Source: JAGLOK01 sp963675575 (GTDB lineage Bacteria > Bacillota > Clostridia > Christensenellales > UMGS416). Taken from it: a stretch of 64,000 nt of DNA. The stretch covers positions 1,364,001 through 1,428,000 of the forward strand of contig OY776378.1 of the NCBI GenBank assembly GCA_963675575.1. The letters run 5' to 3'. Numbering within the stretch: the first letter of the stretch is position 1; each line of letters starts with the position of its first letter. Position numbers and translations under genes: made by a program. Under the pieces are notes generated by a model, which had not been told where the DNA came from, searched no databases, and worked only from the letters and a program-made list of their open reading frames with translations. Below are positions 50,103-60,297 of this stretch, piece after piece.

Positions 50103-51452
50103 ATGCTTGAATTTGATATTGATGTTGCTCAATTTGCGCAAATCAAGGTAATTGGAGTAGGAGGCGCAGGCAACAACGCCATAAACAGAATGATAGAAGA
50201 AGGACTGAAGGGCGTTGAATTCATAGCGCTTAATACTGATAAACAGGCGCTTTTGCTATCAAAAGCAAATCAAAAAATACAGATGGGTGAAAAGCTGACT
50301 AAAGGATTGGGCGCGGGAGCTAATCCCGATATCGGAAAACGCTCTGCTGAAGAGAGCCGAGAAGAAATAGCTCAGTATTTGAAAGGAGCCGATCTGGTTT
50401 TCATAACATCCGGAATGGGCGGTGGAACAGGTACGGGCGCAGCGCCGGTTGTTGCCGAAATTGCTAAAGAATTAGGCATTTTGACAATCGGTGTGGTGAC
50501 AAAGCCTTTTACTTTTGAAGGTAAGCCTAGAGCAAATAACGCGCTAAAGGGTATCGCAGAGCTAGAAGAATATGTGGACACTTTGGTCGTCATACCAAAC
50601 GACAGGTTGCTTCAAGTGGTTGGAAAGGGGACATCGTTGATGGACGCTTTCAAAGTTTGTGATGATGTTTTGCGCCAAGGGATTCAAGGTATTTCAGACC
50701 TGATTTCTCAGCCGAGTTTAATTAATTTGGATTTTGCGGATGTTAGAACCACAATGCAGGAAAAAGGATTGGCTCATATGGGTATTGGTATTGGTACGGG
50801 TGAAAATCGTGCCATAGAAGCCGCGCGTCAGGCCATAGCCAGCCCATTGCTTGAAACTTCAATTGATGGTGCAAAAGCTGTTCTTATAAATATCACAGGC
50901 GACTCGTCAATGGGACTTATTGAGATAGAAGAAGCAGCTTCGCTTATTGCTGAATCTGCTGATCCTGATGCTAATATAATATTTGGTGCGGGTATTGATG
51001 ACACAATGCACGATCAAGCAAGAATTACAGTTATTGCGACGGGCTTTGACAGCGGAAAACCACCGCTAAGAAAGCCTCTTGAAAATGAAGAGGGCTATAG
51101 ACCTGCAAGAAATACTCAGACTGTGCAACCACAGCCAAGATATGTTCAACCCCCTCAACGCCAGCCCGCTATGAACAGCCCTCAACCACAATTTGAGGCG
51201 CCTTATCAGCAATATAACCCCGAACCTGTACGAAATACACCGTATATGCCCGAGGATGAGTATGATACTCAGGAGTACTACAGCAGAGAACCACAGGCTA
51301 GAAGGGTTCAAAGCAGAGAGCCTGCACCTCCGTACGGAGCGGGATATGGTACTCTTCCCAGTAATCAACCTCCAGATAAACGTCAGGCACCACAAGCGCA
51401 AGACGATGAGGATGATTTGGATGTTCCTCCTTTCTTGAGAAGAAGAAGATAA
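50103..51452 (+). CDS. ftsZ: Cell division protein FtsZ
   Basis: A 449-residue tubulin homologue that forms the Z ring. VIGVGGAGNNAINRM, the GTP signature GGGTGTGAAP near 106-115, PNDRLLQVV and the T7-loop region TIGVVTKPFTFEGKPR are canonical. A long Pro-Gln-rich linker (about 325-430) leads to the C-terminal peptide DDLDVPPFLRRRR, which recruits FtsA and other partners. The globular core looks normal, unlike the FtsA and PBP nearby. A terminator follows. Confidence 0.97.
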   Translation: MLEFDIDVAQFAQIKVIGVGGAGNNAINRMIEEGLKGVEFIALNTDKQALLLSKANQKIQMGEKLTKGLGAGANPDIGKRSAEESREEIAQYLKGADLVFITSGMGGGTGTGAAPVVAEIAKELGILTIGVVTKPFTFEGKPRANNALKGIAELEEYVDTLVVIPNDRLLQVVGKGTSLMDAFKVCDDVLRQGIQGISDLISQPSLINLDFADVRTTMQEKGLAHMGIGIGTGENRAIEAARQAIASPLLETSIDGAKAVLINITGDSSMGLIEIEEAASLIAESADPDANIIFGAGIDDTMHDQARITVIATGFDSGKPPLRKPLENEEGYRPARNTQTVQPQPRYVQPPQRQPAMNSPQPQFEAPYQQYNPEPVRNTPYMPEDEYDTQEYYSREPQARRVQSREPAPPYGAGYGTLPSNQPPDKRQAPQAQDDEDDLDVPPFLRRRR

Positions 51453-51456
51453 TTAT

Positions 51457-51484
51457 AAAAAAGAGCTGAAAAGCTCTTTTTTTT
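51457..51484 (+). terminator. Terminator of the dcw cluster
   Basis: The 11 bp stem AAAAAAGAGCT/AGCTCTTTTTT has a GAAA loop and a T run, directly after ftsZ. Confidence 0.9.
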
Positions 51485-51587
51485 AAACTTTAAAACAATT
51501 TGAACTAATACATATACATTTAAATGTCACCTTTTTGCTTATATACAAGCTTTTTTAGCGATAAATCGAAAAAAGTAAAACCAAACA

Positions 51588-51616
51588 TTGACGAAGATAT
51601 GCTGTATCGGTATAAT
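51588..51616 (+). promoter_or_regulatory. Promoter of secDF
   Basis: TTGACG (51588-51593), 17 bases, TATAAT (51611-51616), 30 bases before the secD start, with GGAGG between. Confidence 0.8.
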
Positions 51617-51645
51617 AAGTTGGTATTATTAATTGGAGGAACTAA

Positions 51646-52905
51646 ATGAAAAAACGGACAAGCATTATCGCTTTGTCGATTATAGTTTTGCTGAGTGCAT
51701 TATTTGCTTATTTGGCTTTTGCCGGATTGCAGATTGGCGCATATGACTTTTTACCCATTTCAAAGTCAATTCAGCAGGGTTTGGATTTGCGCGGCGGAAT
51801 GTACATTACATATCAGGCTAAAAACCCTGACATAGAATATTTTGATGAAAAAATGTCAACCGCGGTTGATGTTTTAAGAAACAGACTTGATGCGCAGGGC
51901 TATACCGAAGCCACCATCGCCAGACAATCTGACAGATTGAGGATAGAGATTCCCAATGTTGATGATCCAAATGTGGTAGCAAGCATATTGGGAGAACCTG
52001 CAAAGCTTGAGTTTGTGGGTCCGGACGATGTCGTCATTATGGAAGGCAGCGACATTGAAAGAGCATTTCCAAATACGGTTACCGGTGAAGGCGACAAATG
52101 GGTTGTTTATTTTGAATTAAACAATGATGCAGCCAAAGCTTTTGGTGAGGCTACAACGAAATTTTATGGCCAGATAATAAGGATACTGCTTGACGGAAAA
52201 GAAATTTCCACTCCGAGAGTAAGCGCTATTATTGCTGAAGGTAAGGGATATATTGAAGGAATGGCAAATCAGGAGGAAGCGGAAATACTTTCTATGCAGA
52301 TTGAAAGCGGCGCACTTCCAATAGAGCTTGAACAGCTTGAAATGAGAACAATAAGCGCGACTCTGGGAGAAAACGCTTTAAAAACAAGCCTGTTGGCTGG
52401 CGTTGTGGGAATAATAGCATTATTCTTATTTCTAATTATCTTCTACAGACTATCAGGATTTGTTGCCTCTTTGGCTCTTTCCATATATCTTATAATAGTT
52501 ATATATGTAATTGCTATTTTCGGAATTCAGCTTACTTTGCCAGGAATCGCAGGTATTATCTTGGGTGTGGGTATGGCTGTAGATGCCAATGTTATAATCT
52601 TTGAAAGAATAAAAGAAGAACTTAGATTGGGTAAAACATTACGCACCTCTGTTGAATCGGGATTTAAAAAAGCATTTTGGACAATCATTGACGCCAATGT
52701 AACAACGCTTATAGTTGCAGCTGTTCTTATGTATTTCGGAACAGGAGCTATAAAAGGCTTTGCATACACCTTGACGGTGGGCATTATAGTTTCGGTGTTT
52801 ACGGCAATGGTGGTTACAAAATTCCTCTTGCGCTGCCTAATAACACTAAACATAAAAAATCCGAAGTTTTATACAACAAATTATAAATTGAAAGAGGAGG
52901 TCTAA
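51646..52905 (+). CDS. secD: Protein translocase subunit SecD
   Basis: A 419-residue RND-type component that pulls preproteins through SecYEG using the proton gradient. One N-terminal membrane segment (about 7-27), the P1 region starting LDLRGGMYITYQ, then five membrane segments in the C-terminal half with LPGIAGIILGVGMAVDANVI and FKKAFWTIIDANVTT, the conserved SecD motifs. It is shorter than E. coli SecD, as usual in Clostridia. secF follows two bases later. Confidence 0.96.
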   Translation: MKKRTSIIALSIIVLLSALFAYLAFAGLQIGAYDFLPISKSIQQGLDLRGGMYITYQAKNPDIEYFDEKMSTAVDVLRNRLDAQGYTEATIARQSDRLRIEIPNVDDPNVVASILGEPAKLEFVGPDDVVIMEGSDIERAFPNTVTGEGDKWVVYFELNNDAAKAFGEATTKFYGQIIRILLDGKEISTPRVSAIIAEGKGYIEGMANQEEAEILSMQIESGALPIELEQLEMRTISATLGENALKTSLLAGVVGIIALFLFLIIFYRLSGFVASLALSIYLIIVIYVIAIFGIQLTLPGIAGIILGVGMAVDANVIIFERIKEELRLGKTLRTSVESGFKKAFWTIIDANVTTLIVAAVLMYFGTGAIKGFAYTLTVGIIVSVFTAMVVTKFLLRCLITLNIKNPKFYTTNYKLKEEV

Positions 52906-52907
52906 GC

Positions 52908-53828
52908 ATGAATATTAATGTAATGAAAAATTCTAAATTTTTTGCAGCGGCTTCCATAGTTGTAATTCTTGTGGGATTAGTAATGTTTTTTGTAACCGGA
53001 TTTAATCTTGGAATAGACTTTACAGGGGGAACTGTTCTAACAATCGACATGAGTGCTGAATTTGATTTAGAGGTAGTGAAAGAGGCCACTAAAGAATTTG
53101 CCACTACTGACTATTCAGTTGCAATTTCGGAAAACACTAAGGCTGAAATAAAAATTCAGGATAAGGATGTTGATCCCGAAGAACAAAACCAAGTTCGTGA
53201 AGATATCATGAACCGTATAAAAGAGACATACCCTACAGCGACAATTGAAAGTATTGACCGTGTTGGAGCAACAGCAGGCAATGAGTTGCTTCAAAAAACC
53301 ATAATGTCTGTTATCTTGGCTTGCGGAGGCGTTCTTGTATATATCTGGATAAGATTTGAGATTCTTTCCGGGTTTTCGGCTCTGGTAGCATTAATTCATG
53401 ACGCTCTGATAATGTGCGCGATGGTTTTGATTTTCAGGACCAGAGTTAATTCTTCATTTATAGCTGCGGTTTTGACAATCGTCGGTTATTCAATAAATGA
53501 TACAATTGTTGTGTTTGACCGCATTAGGGAAAACTCTAAGCGTTTCTCGCACTCAATGAGCAGAGAAAAAATTGTTGATAAATCAGTCAGCGAAACGATT
53601 GTAAGGTCATTGAACACATCGATTACCACATTGTTTACAATAACCGCACTGTATATATTCGGTGTGCAGTCTATTAAAGAATTTGCGCTTCCTCTTATTA
53701 TAGGTATTGTAAGCGGAACGTATTCTTCAATATTTATTGCAAGCCCGCTATGGGTGGCTCTTCATAACGTTCAAAAGAATTGGAAGCACAAAAAGACGAA
53801 CAAAGCAAAGAGCATTAAAAAAGCTTAA
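52908..53828 (+). CDS. secF: Protein translocase subunit SecF
   Basis: A 306-residue partner of SecD. The N-terminal segment precedes FNLGIDFTGGTVLTIDM, the family signature, and the C-terminal part has five membrane segments with VGYSINDTIVVFDRIRENS and SLNTSITTLFT. SecD and SecF are separate proteins here, not fused as in B. subtilis. GAGGAGGT lies within the end of secD. Confidence 0.96.
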   Translation: MNINVMKNSKFFAAASIVVILVGLVMFFVTGFNLGIDFTGGTVLTIDMSAEFDLEVVKEATKEFATTDYSVAISENTKAEIKIQDKDVDPEEQNQVREDIMNRIKETYPTATIESIDRVGATAGNELLQKTIMSVILACGGVLVYIWIRFEILSGFSALVALIHDALIMCAMVLIFRTRVNSSFIAAVLTIVGYSINDTIVVFDRIRENSKRFSHSMSREKIVDKSVSETIVRSLNTSITTLFTITALYIFGVQSIKEFALPLIIGIVSGTYSSIFIASPLWVALHNVQKNWKHKKTNKAKSIKKA

Positions 53829-53841
53829 GTTAATTATAATG

Positions 53842-53866
53842 CCCCTCTTTAACAGAGGGGTATTTT
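53842..53866 (+). terminator. Hairpin after secF, just ahead of recJ
   Basis: The 7 bp GC-rich stem CCCCTCT/AGAGGGG is followed by TATTTT. It lies 13 bases before the recJ start and its 3' arm is the only purine-rich site that could serve as a recJ ribosome site. Confidence 0.6.
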
Positions 53867-53873
53867 CTATATT

Positions 53874-56219
53874 ATGATATATATTAAAAAAAACGATTTT
53901 GATTTCAGCAATAAAGATGTTAAGGAGATTTCCAAACATTTTAATTTTAGTGAACTTACAAGTCGAATATTGTTATCCAGAGGGTTAAATGCGGAAAATA
54001 TTGAGGCTCTCTTAAGTGATGAACTTGAGAAAGATAGCTTTGGAATACAAATCCCGAACATAGATTTGGCAGCGGAGCGAATAGAAAAAGCTATTATGAC
54101 GGGCGAAAAGATAGCTGTTTTCGGAGATTACGACGCTGATGGTATTTGCGGCACATCGATCATAATCAATTCATTTAAAATGTTTGGATACGATGATGCT
54201 TTTTATTATATTCCGAACAGAATTAGTGAAGGTTACGGCCTGAATAATTATGCGCTTGATATAATTAAAGAGCAAGGATGTACATTGATAATAACTGTCG
54301 ATTGCGGAATATCAAACGTAGCTGAAGTTCAATATGCAAAAGAGCAGGGGATTGACGTGATTGTGACAGACCATCACTTGCCAGGAGATACACTGCCTGA
54401 AACAATAGTTGTTAACCCAAAGCTTAGTAGTAATGAGCAGCTTCATAACCTCTGTGGGGCTATGGTTGCACTTAAACTTATGTGTGTGCTTTTTGATGAT
54501 GGACTATATTATGAATATTGTGACTTGGCGGCCATTGCTACAATAGCTGATATGGTTGAATTAGTTGGGGAAAACAGGCATATCTTAAAGATGGGGCTGA
54601 AAAAGATAAATGAAAAATCAAATCAGAATATTAACTGCCTTATTGATGAATGTATAAAAAATAAAAAAACAATAAAATCGGATGATATATCATACTTTAT
54701 CGCGCCTGCGATCAATGCTGCAGGAAGACTTGATGTTGCTGACAAATGTGTTGAGCTATTTACCGGAAACTCTGAAGATCCGCGAGAAACGGCCGCAATA
54801 TTGGCTCACGATAATTATAACAGGAGAAAAATCGAAAAAGAAACTCTTGAGTCTGCGCTTTTTGAAATTGAAAATTTGGATTTATCTAAGAATAAGGCAA
54901 TTATTCTTTATAATAAAAGTTGGCATCAAGGAGTATTGGGAATCGCCGCATCTAAAATAAAGAATATATATTTCAGGCCGGTTATTTTGTTTACAGAAAA
55001 TGAAGGGCTGATGGTTGGCTCGGCACGAAGTGTGGAAGGCCTAAACATACATGAAGCAATAGACCATTGCAAACAATATATTTCGCATTTTGGAGGCCAC
55101 TTTATGGCTGCCGGCCTAAGCCTTTCCAAAGAAAACTTTGAGCCGTTCAAAGCAAAATTCGAAGAATTTATCTCTGAAATTGATCAAAATATATTTATAC
55201 CGAAAACTGTATTTGATGTTGAGGCGCTGACAGATGAAATAAATATGGATTTTATCAATGAAATTGATAGGATTGAACCTTTTGGCAAGGGCAATCCTTC
55301 GCCTGCGGTGTTAGTCAAAAACATTGAAATAAGCAATTATACTAAAATGGGTGACGCAGATCAGCATTTCAGATGCAAAATCAAAAACGGCAAATCCGAA
55401 GTTTCAGCTGTAGCTTTTTCAAACGAGATTATTTTTTCCGATAACCTAAAGTATGATGCTGTTATTTCTCCGCAAAGAAACAACTGGAACGGCAAGTCTG
55501 CTGTTCAGGCGATAGTTCAATCCATTAAGCCTATTTATACCGAGAATATGATGAAAGAGTTAATTGCGCAAAAAGAAAATGAGTTTGAGCTCTCAATTTC
55601 TCAAATGTACTATGAGGGCAAAGGCGAAGTGACTGTAAAAAAAGACTATGAATATTTAGCATCATGCCTTAAACAGAGTGCTTTTTCCACTTTGATTTTA
55701 GCGATAGATCCACATTCTGCAAATGAAGTAATAAAAAAATTGGATAAAAATCTTGAAGAGCTTAATATAAGGTTTGGAAAAATAGAAAATGAAAAAAGTA
55801 ATTATAATACACTTGTCATAGCGCCCGACGTAGAAATGTTAAATTGTAGGGGCTATAAAAATATTTTTGTTATATCAAGACATGTTGTCGAAGACAGCTT
55901 TAAAACATTGCAGTGTGAAGGCAAAGTGTATATAATTAATGATTATCAAAACAACGAACTAGTATATAATCTTAATATAAACAGATTAAGGGAAATTTAC
56001 TTGATTGCAAAAAAAGCTTTGTTAGTAAAAAATTACGAACTATTTTTTAAAGGGAATAGCCAAGTGAAGCTGTGGGAGATACGGGCGGGAATCAAAATTT
56101 TCAAAGAAGTGCAACTTATGGACTATGATTTCAATAGTAATAAATTTGCTTTAACTGATAAAGTGAAAGTTGATATAACGTCGAGTAATACTTACAAAAA
56201 TTTTCTGGCTGGTTGCTGA
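53874..56219 (+). CDS. recJ: Single-stranded-DNA-specific exonuclease RecJ
   Basis: A 781-residue 5'-3' exonuclease acting on single-stranded DNA in recombination and mismatch repair. The DHH domain has FGDYDADGICGTS, VDCGIS and TDHHLPG; the DHHA1 part has GGHFMAAGLS. A further OB-like and C-terminal region (from about 560) makes it longer than the E. coli protein, as in other Firmicutes. The start lacks a clear separate ribosome site. It overlaps no neighbour but ends one base before relA begins. Confidence 0.95.
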   Translation: MIYIKKNDFDFSNKDVKEISKHFNFSELTSRILLSRGLNAENIEALLSDELEKDSFGIQIPNIDLAAERIEKAIMTGEKIAVFGDYDADGICGTSIIINSFKMFGYDDAFYYIPNRISEGYGLNNYALDIIKEQGCTLIITVDCGISNVAEVQYAKEQGIDVIVTDHHLPGDTLPETIVVNPKLSSNEQLHNLCGAMVALKLMCVLFDDGLYYEYCDLAAIATIADMVELVGENRHILKMGLKKINEKSNQNINCLIDECIKNKKTIKSDDISYFIAPAINAAGRLDVADKCVELFTGNSEDPRETAAILAHDNYNRRKIEKETLESALFEIENLDLSKNKAIILYNKSWHQGVLGIAASKIKNIYFRPVILFTENEGLMVGSARSVEGLNIHEAIDHCKQYISHFGGHFMAAGLSLSKENFEPFKAKFEEFISEIDQNIFIPKTVFDVEALTDEINMDFINEIDRIEPFGKGNPSPAVLVKNIEISNYTKMGDADQHFRCKIKNGKSEVSAVAFSNEIIFSDNLKYDAVISPQRNNWNGKSAVQAIVQSIKPIYTENMMKELIAQKENEFELSISQMYYEGKGEVTVKKDYEYLASCLKQSAFSTLILAIDPHSANEVIKKLDKNLEELNIRFGKIENEKSNYNTLVIAPDVEMLNCRGYKNIFVISRHVVEDSFKTLQCEGKVYIINDYQNNELVYNLNINRLREIYLIAKKALLVKNYELFFKGNSQVKLWEIRAGIKIFKEVQLMDYDFNSNKFALTDKVKVDITSSNTYKNFLAGC

Positions 56220-58370
56220 ATGGACGCAATACTTAATAAAATAATGTCCGGATATTCGGAAAATGACGCGAAAATAATTGAACGTGCTAATTTGCTGTCC
56301 CAAAAAGCACATGAAGGACAGCTTCGAAAATCCGGCGAACCGTATATAATACATCCAAATAATGTAGCTGAGATTTTGTTTGAAATGGGTTTGGATACCT
56401 CAACCATCGCAGCTGGCTATCTTCATGATGTTGTTGAAGACACTGAAATTTCAATAGAACAAATCAAAGAAGATTTTGGCGAAGAAATTGCCATGCTTGT
56501 AAATGGTGTCACTAAAATAAGCAAGCTCGAGTTTTCCACGCACGAACAAAGGCAGGCGGAAAATTTAAGAAAAATGCTGCTTGCAATGGCGGAAGATATT
56601 AGAGTAATTTTAATAAAGCTTGCTGACCGTCTTCATAATATGCGTACGCTAAAATACAGAGGCAAGCAAGCGCAAATAGCAGTGTCTCAGGAAACTTTGG
56701 AAATTTATGCCCCGCTTGCACACCGATTGGGAATATTCAGAATAAAATGGGAACTGGAAGACTTATCATTTTATTATCTGCATCCTGATGAATATGCGGA
56801 GCTTGCAGACAAAGTTTCAATGAAAAGGCAGGAACGCGAAGACACTATTGAAAAGAAGATAGAAACGATAAAGAAGGCTATGAAAGACCACAATGTAGAA
56901 GGTTCTATTGAAGGTCGCCCAAAACATTTTTATAGCATTTACAATAAGATGAAGAGCCAGGACAGGCCCTTTGAACAGATATATGACTTAACTGCAATAA
57001 GAGTTATTGTTGAAGATGTAAAGGAGTGCTACGCTGTTTTAGGACTTGTACATACAATCTGGACGCCTATGCCGGGCAGGTTTAAAGACTATATTGCGAT
57101 GCCCAAGCCAAACCTTTATCAATCACTTCATACTACATTAATGGGTGAACATGGAGAACCTTTTGAAGTTCAAATTCGCACTCAGGAAATGCACAGAACT
57201 GCAGAATATGGGATAGCTGCTCATTGGAAGTATAAAGAAAATGTAAAATCAAATGGTGATTTGGATTCGAAGTTTGTATGGCTTAGGCAAATTCTTGAAT
57301 GGCAGAACGAATCAAACGATGCAGTTGAGTTTATGGATACAATTAAACTTGATCTTTTTTCGGATGAAGTTTTTGTATTCACTCCAAAAGGAGACGTCAT
57401 AAATCTTTCCGTAGGAGCAACACCCATTGATTTTGCATACAGAATTCATTCGGGCGTTGGCAATAAATGCATTGGGGCAAAAATTAACAGCAAAATGGTT
57501 CCTATAAACACTGAGCTTAAAACCGGTGATATAGTTTCAATAATTACATCAAATAACGGAAAACCAAGCAGAGATTGGCTTAATATAGCAAAAACCTCTC
57601 ATGCCAAGAGTAAAATCCGCGCATATTTTAAGAAAGAGGGTCGGGAAGAGAATATTGAAAAAGGCAGACACATGCTTGAGGAAGCTGGAAAAAGACATAA
57701 TATTGCCAGCGGTGAACTTTTGCAAAAGAATTGGCTCCAAAGCTACTGTGATAAGAATACCTTTAAAAACATTGAAGATTTATACGCGGCTATAGGATAT
57801 GGCGGACTTGCTACGGGACAAATTCTAACATATGTTTTAAATAAATATAAAAAAGAACATAAAGATGAAGTTACAAACGAAGAAGAGCTGCAACTGGTTA
57901 AAGTTAAAAAGGTGAACACTTCATCAAACGGAGTAATTGTTAAAGGAGAAAAAAACATGCTTGTGCGCTTCGCACAATGCTGCAACCCGGTTCGGGGGGA
58001 TGAAATAACAGGATATATTACACGTGGCCGAGGAGTATCAATTCACAGAAGTGATTGCTATAACGTAATTAATCTACCGCAGGACGATCCCAGATTTATT
58101 GAAGTGGAATGGGAGGGTGCGGAAGCGGGAAAATACAGCGCAAGGCTTAGCATCACTATCACGGATGCCCCAGGCATTATTGTGCAGCTGTCAAACGCGA
58201 TTCAGTCGCTTGGGATTTCCATGTCAAAATTCAATGCTACAGTAACTTCCGATAACATAGCGAAAATAGATTTAAGGGTAATAATTTCTGATACTGAGCA
58301 ACTTGAAAATCTTATAAGCAAAATCAAACAAATGGATGGTTGGATAAGAGTATATAGGAGGACTTCTTAA
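56220..58370 (+). CDS. relA: Bifunctional (p)ppGpp synthetase/hydrolase (RelA/SpoT)
   Basis: A 716-residue long RSH protein controlling the stringent response. The N-terminal HD hydrolase domain has RKSGEPYIIHP and LHDVVEDT (His69, Asp70), so hydrolase activity is expected. The synthetase domain follows (YDLTAIRVIV, RFKDYIAMPKPNLYQSLHTT given in part), then a TGS domain (VFTPKGDVINLSVGATPIDF), a zinc-finger-like region (FAQCCNPVRGD) and a C-terminal ACT domain. It starts directly after the recJ stop and abuts dtd. This order is typical of Clostridia. Confidence 0.96.
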   Translation: MDAILNKIMSGYSENDAKIIERANLLSQKAHEGQLRKSGEPYIIHPNNVAEILFEMGLDTSTIAAGYLHDVVEDTEISIEQIKEDFGEEIAMLVNGVTKISKLEFSTHEQRQAENLRKMLLAMAEDIRVILIKLADRLHNMRTLKYRGKQAQIAVSQETLEIYAPLAHRLGIFRIKWELEDLSFYYLHPDEYAELADKVSMKRQEREDTIEKKIETIKKAMKDHNVEGSIEGRPKHFYSIYNKMKSQDRPFEQIYDLTAIRVIVEDVKECYAVLGLVHTIWTPMPGRFKDYIAMPKPNLYQSLHTTLMGEHGEPFEVQIRTQEMHRTAEYGIAAHWKYKENVKSNGDLDSKFVWLRQILEWQNESNDAVEFMDTIKLDLFSDEVFVFTPKGDVINLSVGATPIDFAYRIHSGVGNKCIGAKINSKMVPINTELKTGDIVSIITSNNGKPSRDWLNIAKTSHAKSKIRAYFKKEGREENIEKGRHMLEEAGKRHNIASGELLQKNWLQSYCDKNTFKNIEDLYAAIGYGGLATGQILTYVLNKYKKEHKDEVTNEEELQLVKVKKVNTSSNGVIVKGEKNMLVRFAQCCNPVRGDEITGYITRGRGVSIHRSDCYNVINLPQDDPRFIEVEWEGAEAGKYSARLSITITDAPGIIVQLSNAIQSLGISMSKFNATVTSDNIAKIDLRVIISDTEQLENLISKIKQMDGWIRVYRRTS

Positions 58371-58823
58371 TTGTTGGCCGTTGTGCAAAGAGTTGACTCG
58401 GCTGAAGTTGAGGTTAAGGGAGAAATAATTTCACAAATCGATGTCGGTTATTTGGTTTTGCTTGGATGCGAAAAAGGCGATTCTGACTTCGATGTTGAAT
58501 ATATTGCTAAGAAGATTGCTAATCTGCGAGTTTTCCAGGACAATGAAGACAAAATGAATCTTTCTATAAAAGATATTGGCGGGAAGATTATTTTAGTTTC
58601 GCAGTTTACTCTTTTGGGACAAACAAGAAAAGGAAACCGTCCAAGCTTCACGAAAGCTGAGCTTCCCGAAAAGGCCGAAGAATTATATTTGGATGTTGCC
58701 AATAAAGTCAGATTAGAAGGAATAGATGTTCAAACGGGTATTTTCGGAGCGGATATGAATGTAAGACTTTTAAATGATGGACCAGTAACAATAATATTGA
58801 ACAGTAAAGACACAAGGCAATGA
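58371..58823 (+). CDS. dtd: D-aminoacyl-tRNA deacylase
   Basis: The 150-residue Dtd that clears D-amino acids from tRNAs. VVQRVDSAEV at the start, the SQFTLLG motif, KGNRPSF and the Gly-Pro motif NDGPVTIIL make up the active site. It begins with TTG at 58371, next to the relA stop and after AGGAGGA; a second TTG follows immediately. It overlaps hemZ by ATGA. Confidence 0.95.
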   Translation: MLAVVQRVDSAEVEVKGEIISQIDVGYLVLLGCEKGDSDFDVEYIAKKIANLRVFQDNEDKMNLSIKDIGGKIILVSQFTLLGQTRKGNRPSFTKAELPEKAEELYLDVANKVRLEGIDVQTGIFGADMNVRLLNDGPVTIILNSKDTRQ

Positions 58824-60271
58824 TTAAACTAATAACAAATATACCTAAAATAAACAATGATATAGCTGATATAATTCGGCTTTTTTATTCGTTTGAGAAA
58901 ATTACTTATGAAAAAAAAGATAATGCAGATATAGAGCTTTATCACACTCACATTGAAGATGACGGAAAGTGGAAGGAAAAAGTGAACTTTGTTGAGGGAT
59001 TAATAAATAAAGAATTCGTCTTTGAATATAATCCAAACGATATTTCAACTGATATTAAATATATAAGGCATTTGAAGCGCTCTGCAATGCTAGCTGTGTA
59101 CAATGTTATTAAGTCGGTTAATGCTAAAGCACTTCCGTGGGGCGCTCTTACGGGAGTTCGTCCGACACAGTTTTACCGATCAATGAACATCGAAACTGAA
59201 GGAAAAGCGCACGAAATTTTTGCAAACAACTATGGGGTGTCAGGCAAGAAACTGGAGCTTGTTGAAAAAATAATCAGCTCGCAAAAGGGAATATATAAGG
59301 TTGATTGTGAAAAAAGTGTAGATTTATATATAGGAATTCCTTTTTGTCCTACAAGATGTGAATATTGTTCTTTTATTAGCTTTGATATGTCAAAACACAA
59401 AGCTCCGCTAAATGAATATACTCAGGCTTTATTAAAAGAAATTGAGTGGTTCAATAGTTGGAGGAAGATAAACGAAAAAGCCTTGAGAAGCGTATATATA
59501 GGCGGAGGAACACCAACGTCAATCGGAGCTGTATTGCTGCAAAAGATAATTAGCAATATCGATATTGAAAAAGGCACGGAGTTGACAGTTGAAGCGGGAA
59601 GACCCGACACGATAGACTATGACATGCTTAAAATGCTTGATGCAAACGATGTGACAAGGATAAGCATAAATCCGCAGTCGATGAACGATGACACGCTTAA
59701 AAGGATGAAAAGGCCTCATACATCGGCGGATATAAAAAATACTTTTGAAATTGCTCGTAAATTTGATTTTATTATAAACATGGATTTAATATTGGGGCTT
59801 GAAGGAGAGACAACAGAAATGTTGGAACACACCTTGAATGAAGTAGCAAAGATGTATATTGACAACTTAACCATTCATACTCTTGCAATAAAGCGAGCTT
59901 CTAAGCTCAAAGAAAATATGGATGGATATAATTTTACTGACGTTGAAACCATAAACCGCATGGTGGAACTATCACACAAACGTGCATATGAAATGGGAAT
60001 GCACCCTTACTACATGTATAGACAAAAGTATATGTCTGGAAATCTTGAAAATGTAGGGTTTGCAAAGGAGAGCAAGAACTGTGTATATAATATTGATATC
60101 ATGGAAGAAACTCATAACCTTATAGCATTAGGAGCAGGCGCGATATCAAAACGTATGTATTATGACATTAATAAACACGTCAGATTTGCAAATCACAAGT
60201 CAATATCACATTATATTGATAATATTGACGCCCAGCTCTTGAAAAAAGATGACTTTTTCGCTTATAATTAA
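58820..60271 (+). CDS. hemZ: HemZ-type radical SAM protein (coproporphyrinogen dehydrogenase-like)
   Basis: A 483-residue radical SAM enzyme of the HemN superfamily. An N-terminal extension of about 165 residues precedes Cys176, Cys180 and Cys183 (CPTRCEYC); then YIGGGTPTS, VEAGRPDTI and RISINPQSMND follow as in HemN/HemZ proteins. The family is annotated as oxygen-independent coproporphyrinogen III dehydrogenase, but clostridia lacking haem synthesis also carry it next to hisS, so the substrate is open. ATGA overlap with dtd. Confidence 0.88.
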   Translation: MIKLITNIPKINNDIADIIRLFYSFEKITYEKKDNADIELYHTHIEDDGKWKEKVNFVEGLINKEFVFEYNPNDISTDIKYIRHLKRSAMLAVYNVIKSVNAKALPWGALTGVRPTQFYRSMNIETEGKAHEIFANNYGVSGKKLELVEKIISSQKGIYKVDCEKSVDLYIGIPFCPTRCEYCSFISFDMSKHKAPLNEYTQALLKEIEWFNSWRKINEKALRSVYIGGGTPTSIGAVLLQKIISNIDIEKGTELTVEAGRPDTIDYDMLKMLDANDVTRISINPQSMNDDTLKRMKRPHTSADIKNTFEIARKFDFIINMDLILGLEGETTEMLEHTLNEVAKMYIDNLTIHTLAIKRASKLKENMDGYNFTDVETINRMVELSHKRAYEMGMHPYYMYRQKYMSGNLENVGFAKESKNCVYNIDIMEETHNLIALGAGAISKRMYYDINKHVRFANHKSISHYIDNIDAQLLKKDDFFAYN

Positions 60272-60297
60272 CTCAATACTCAAAAGAAGGTAATAGA

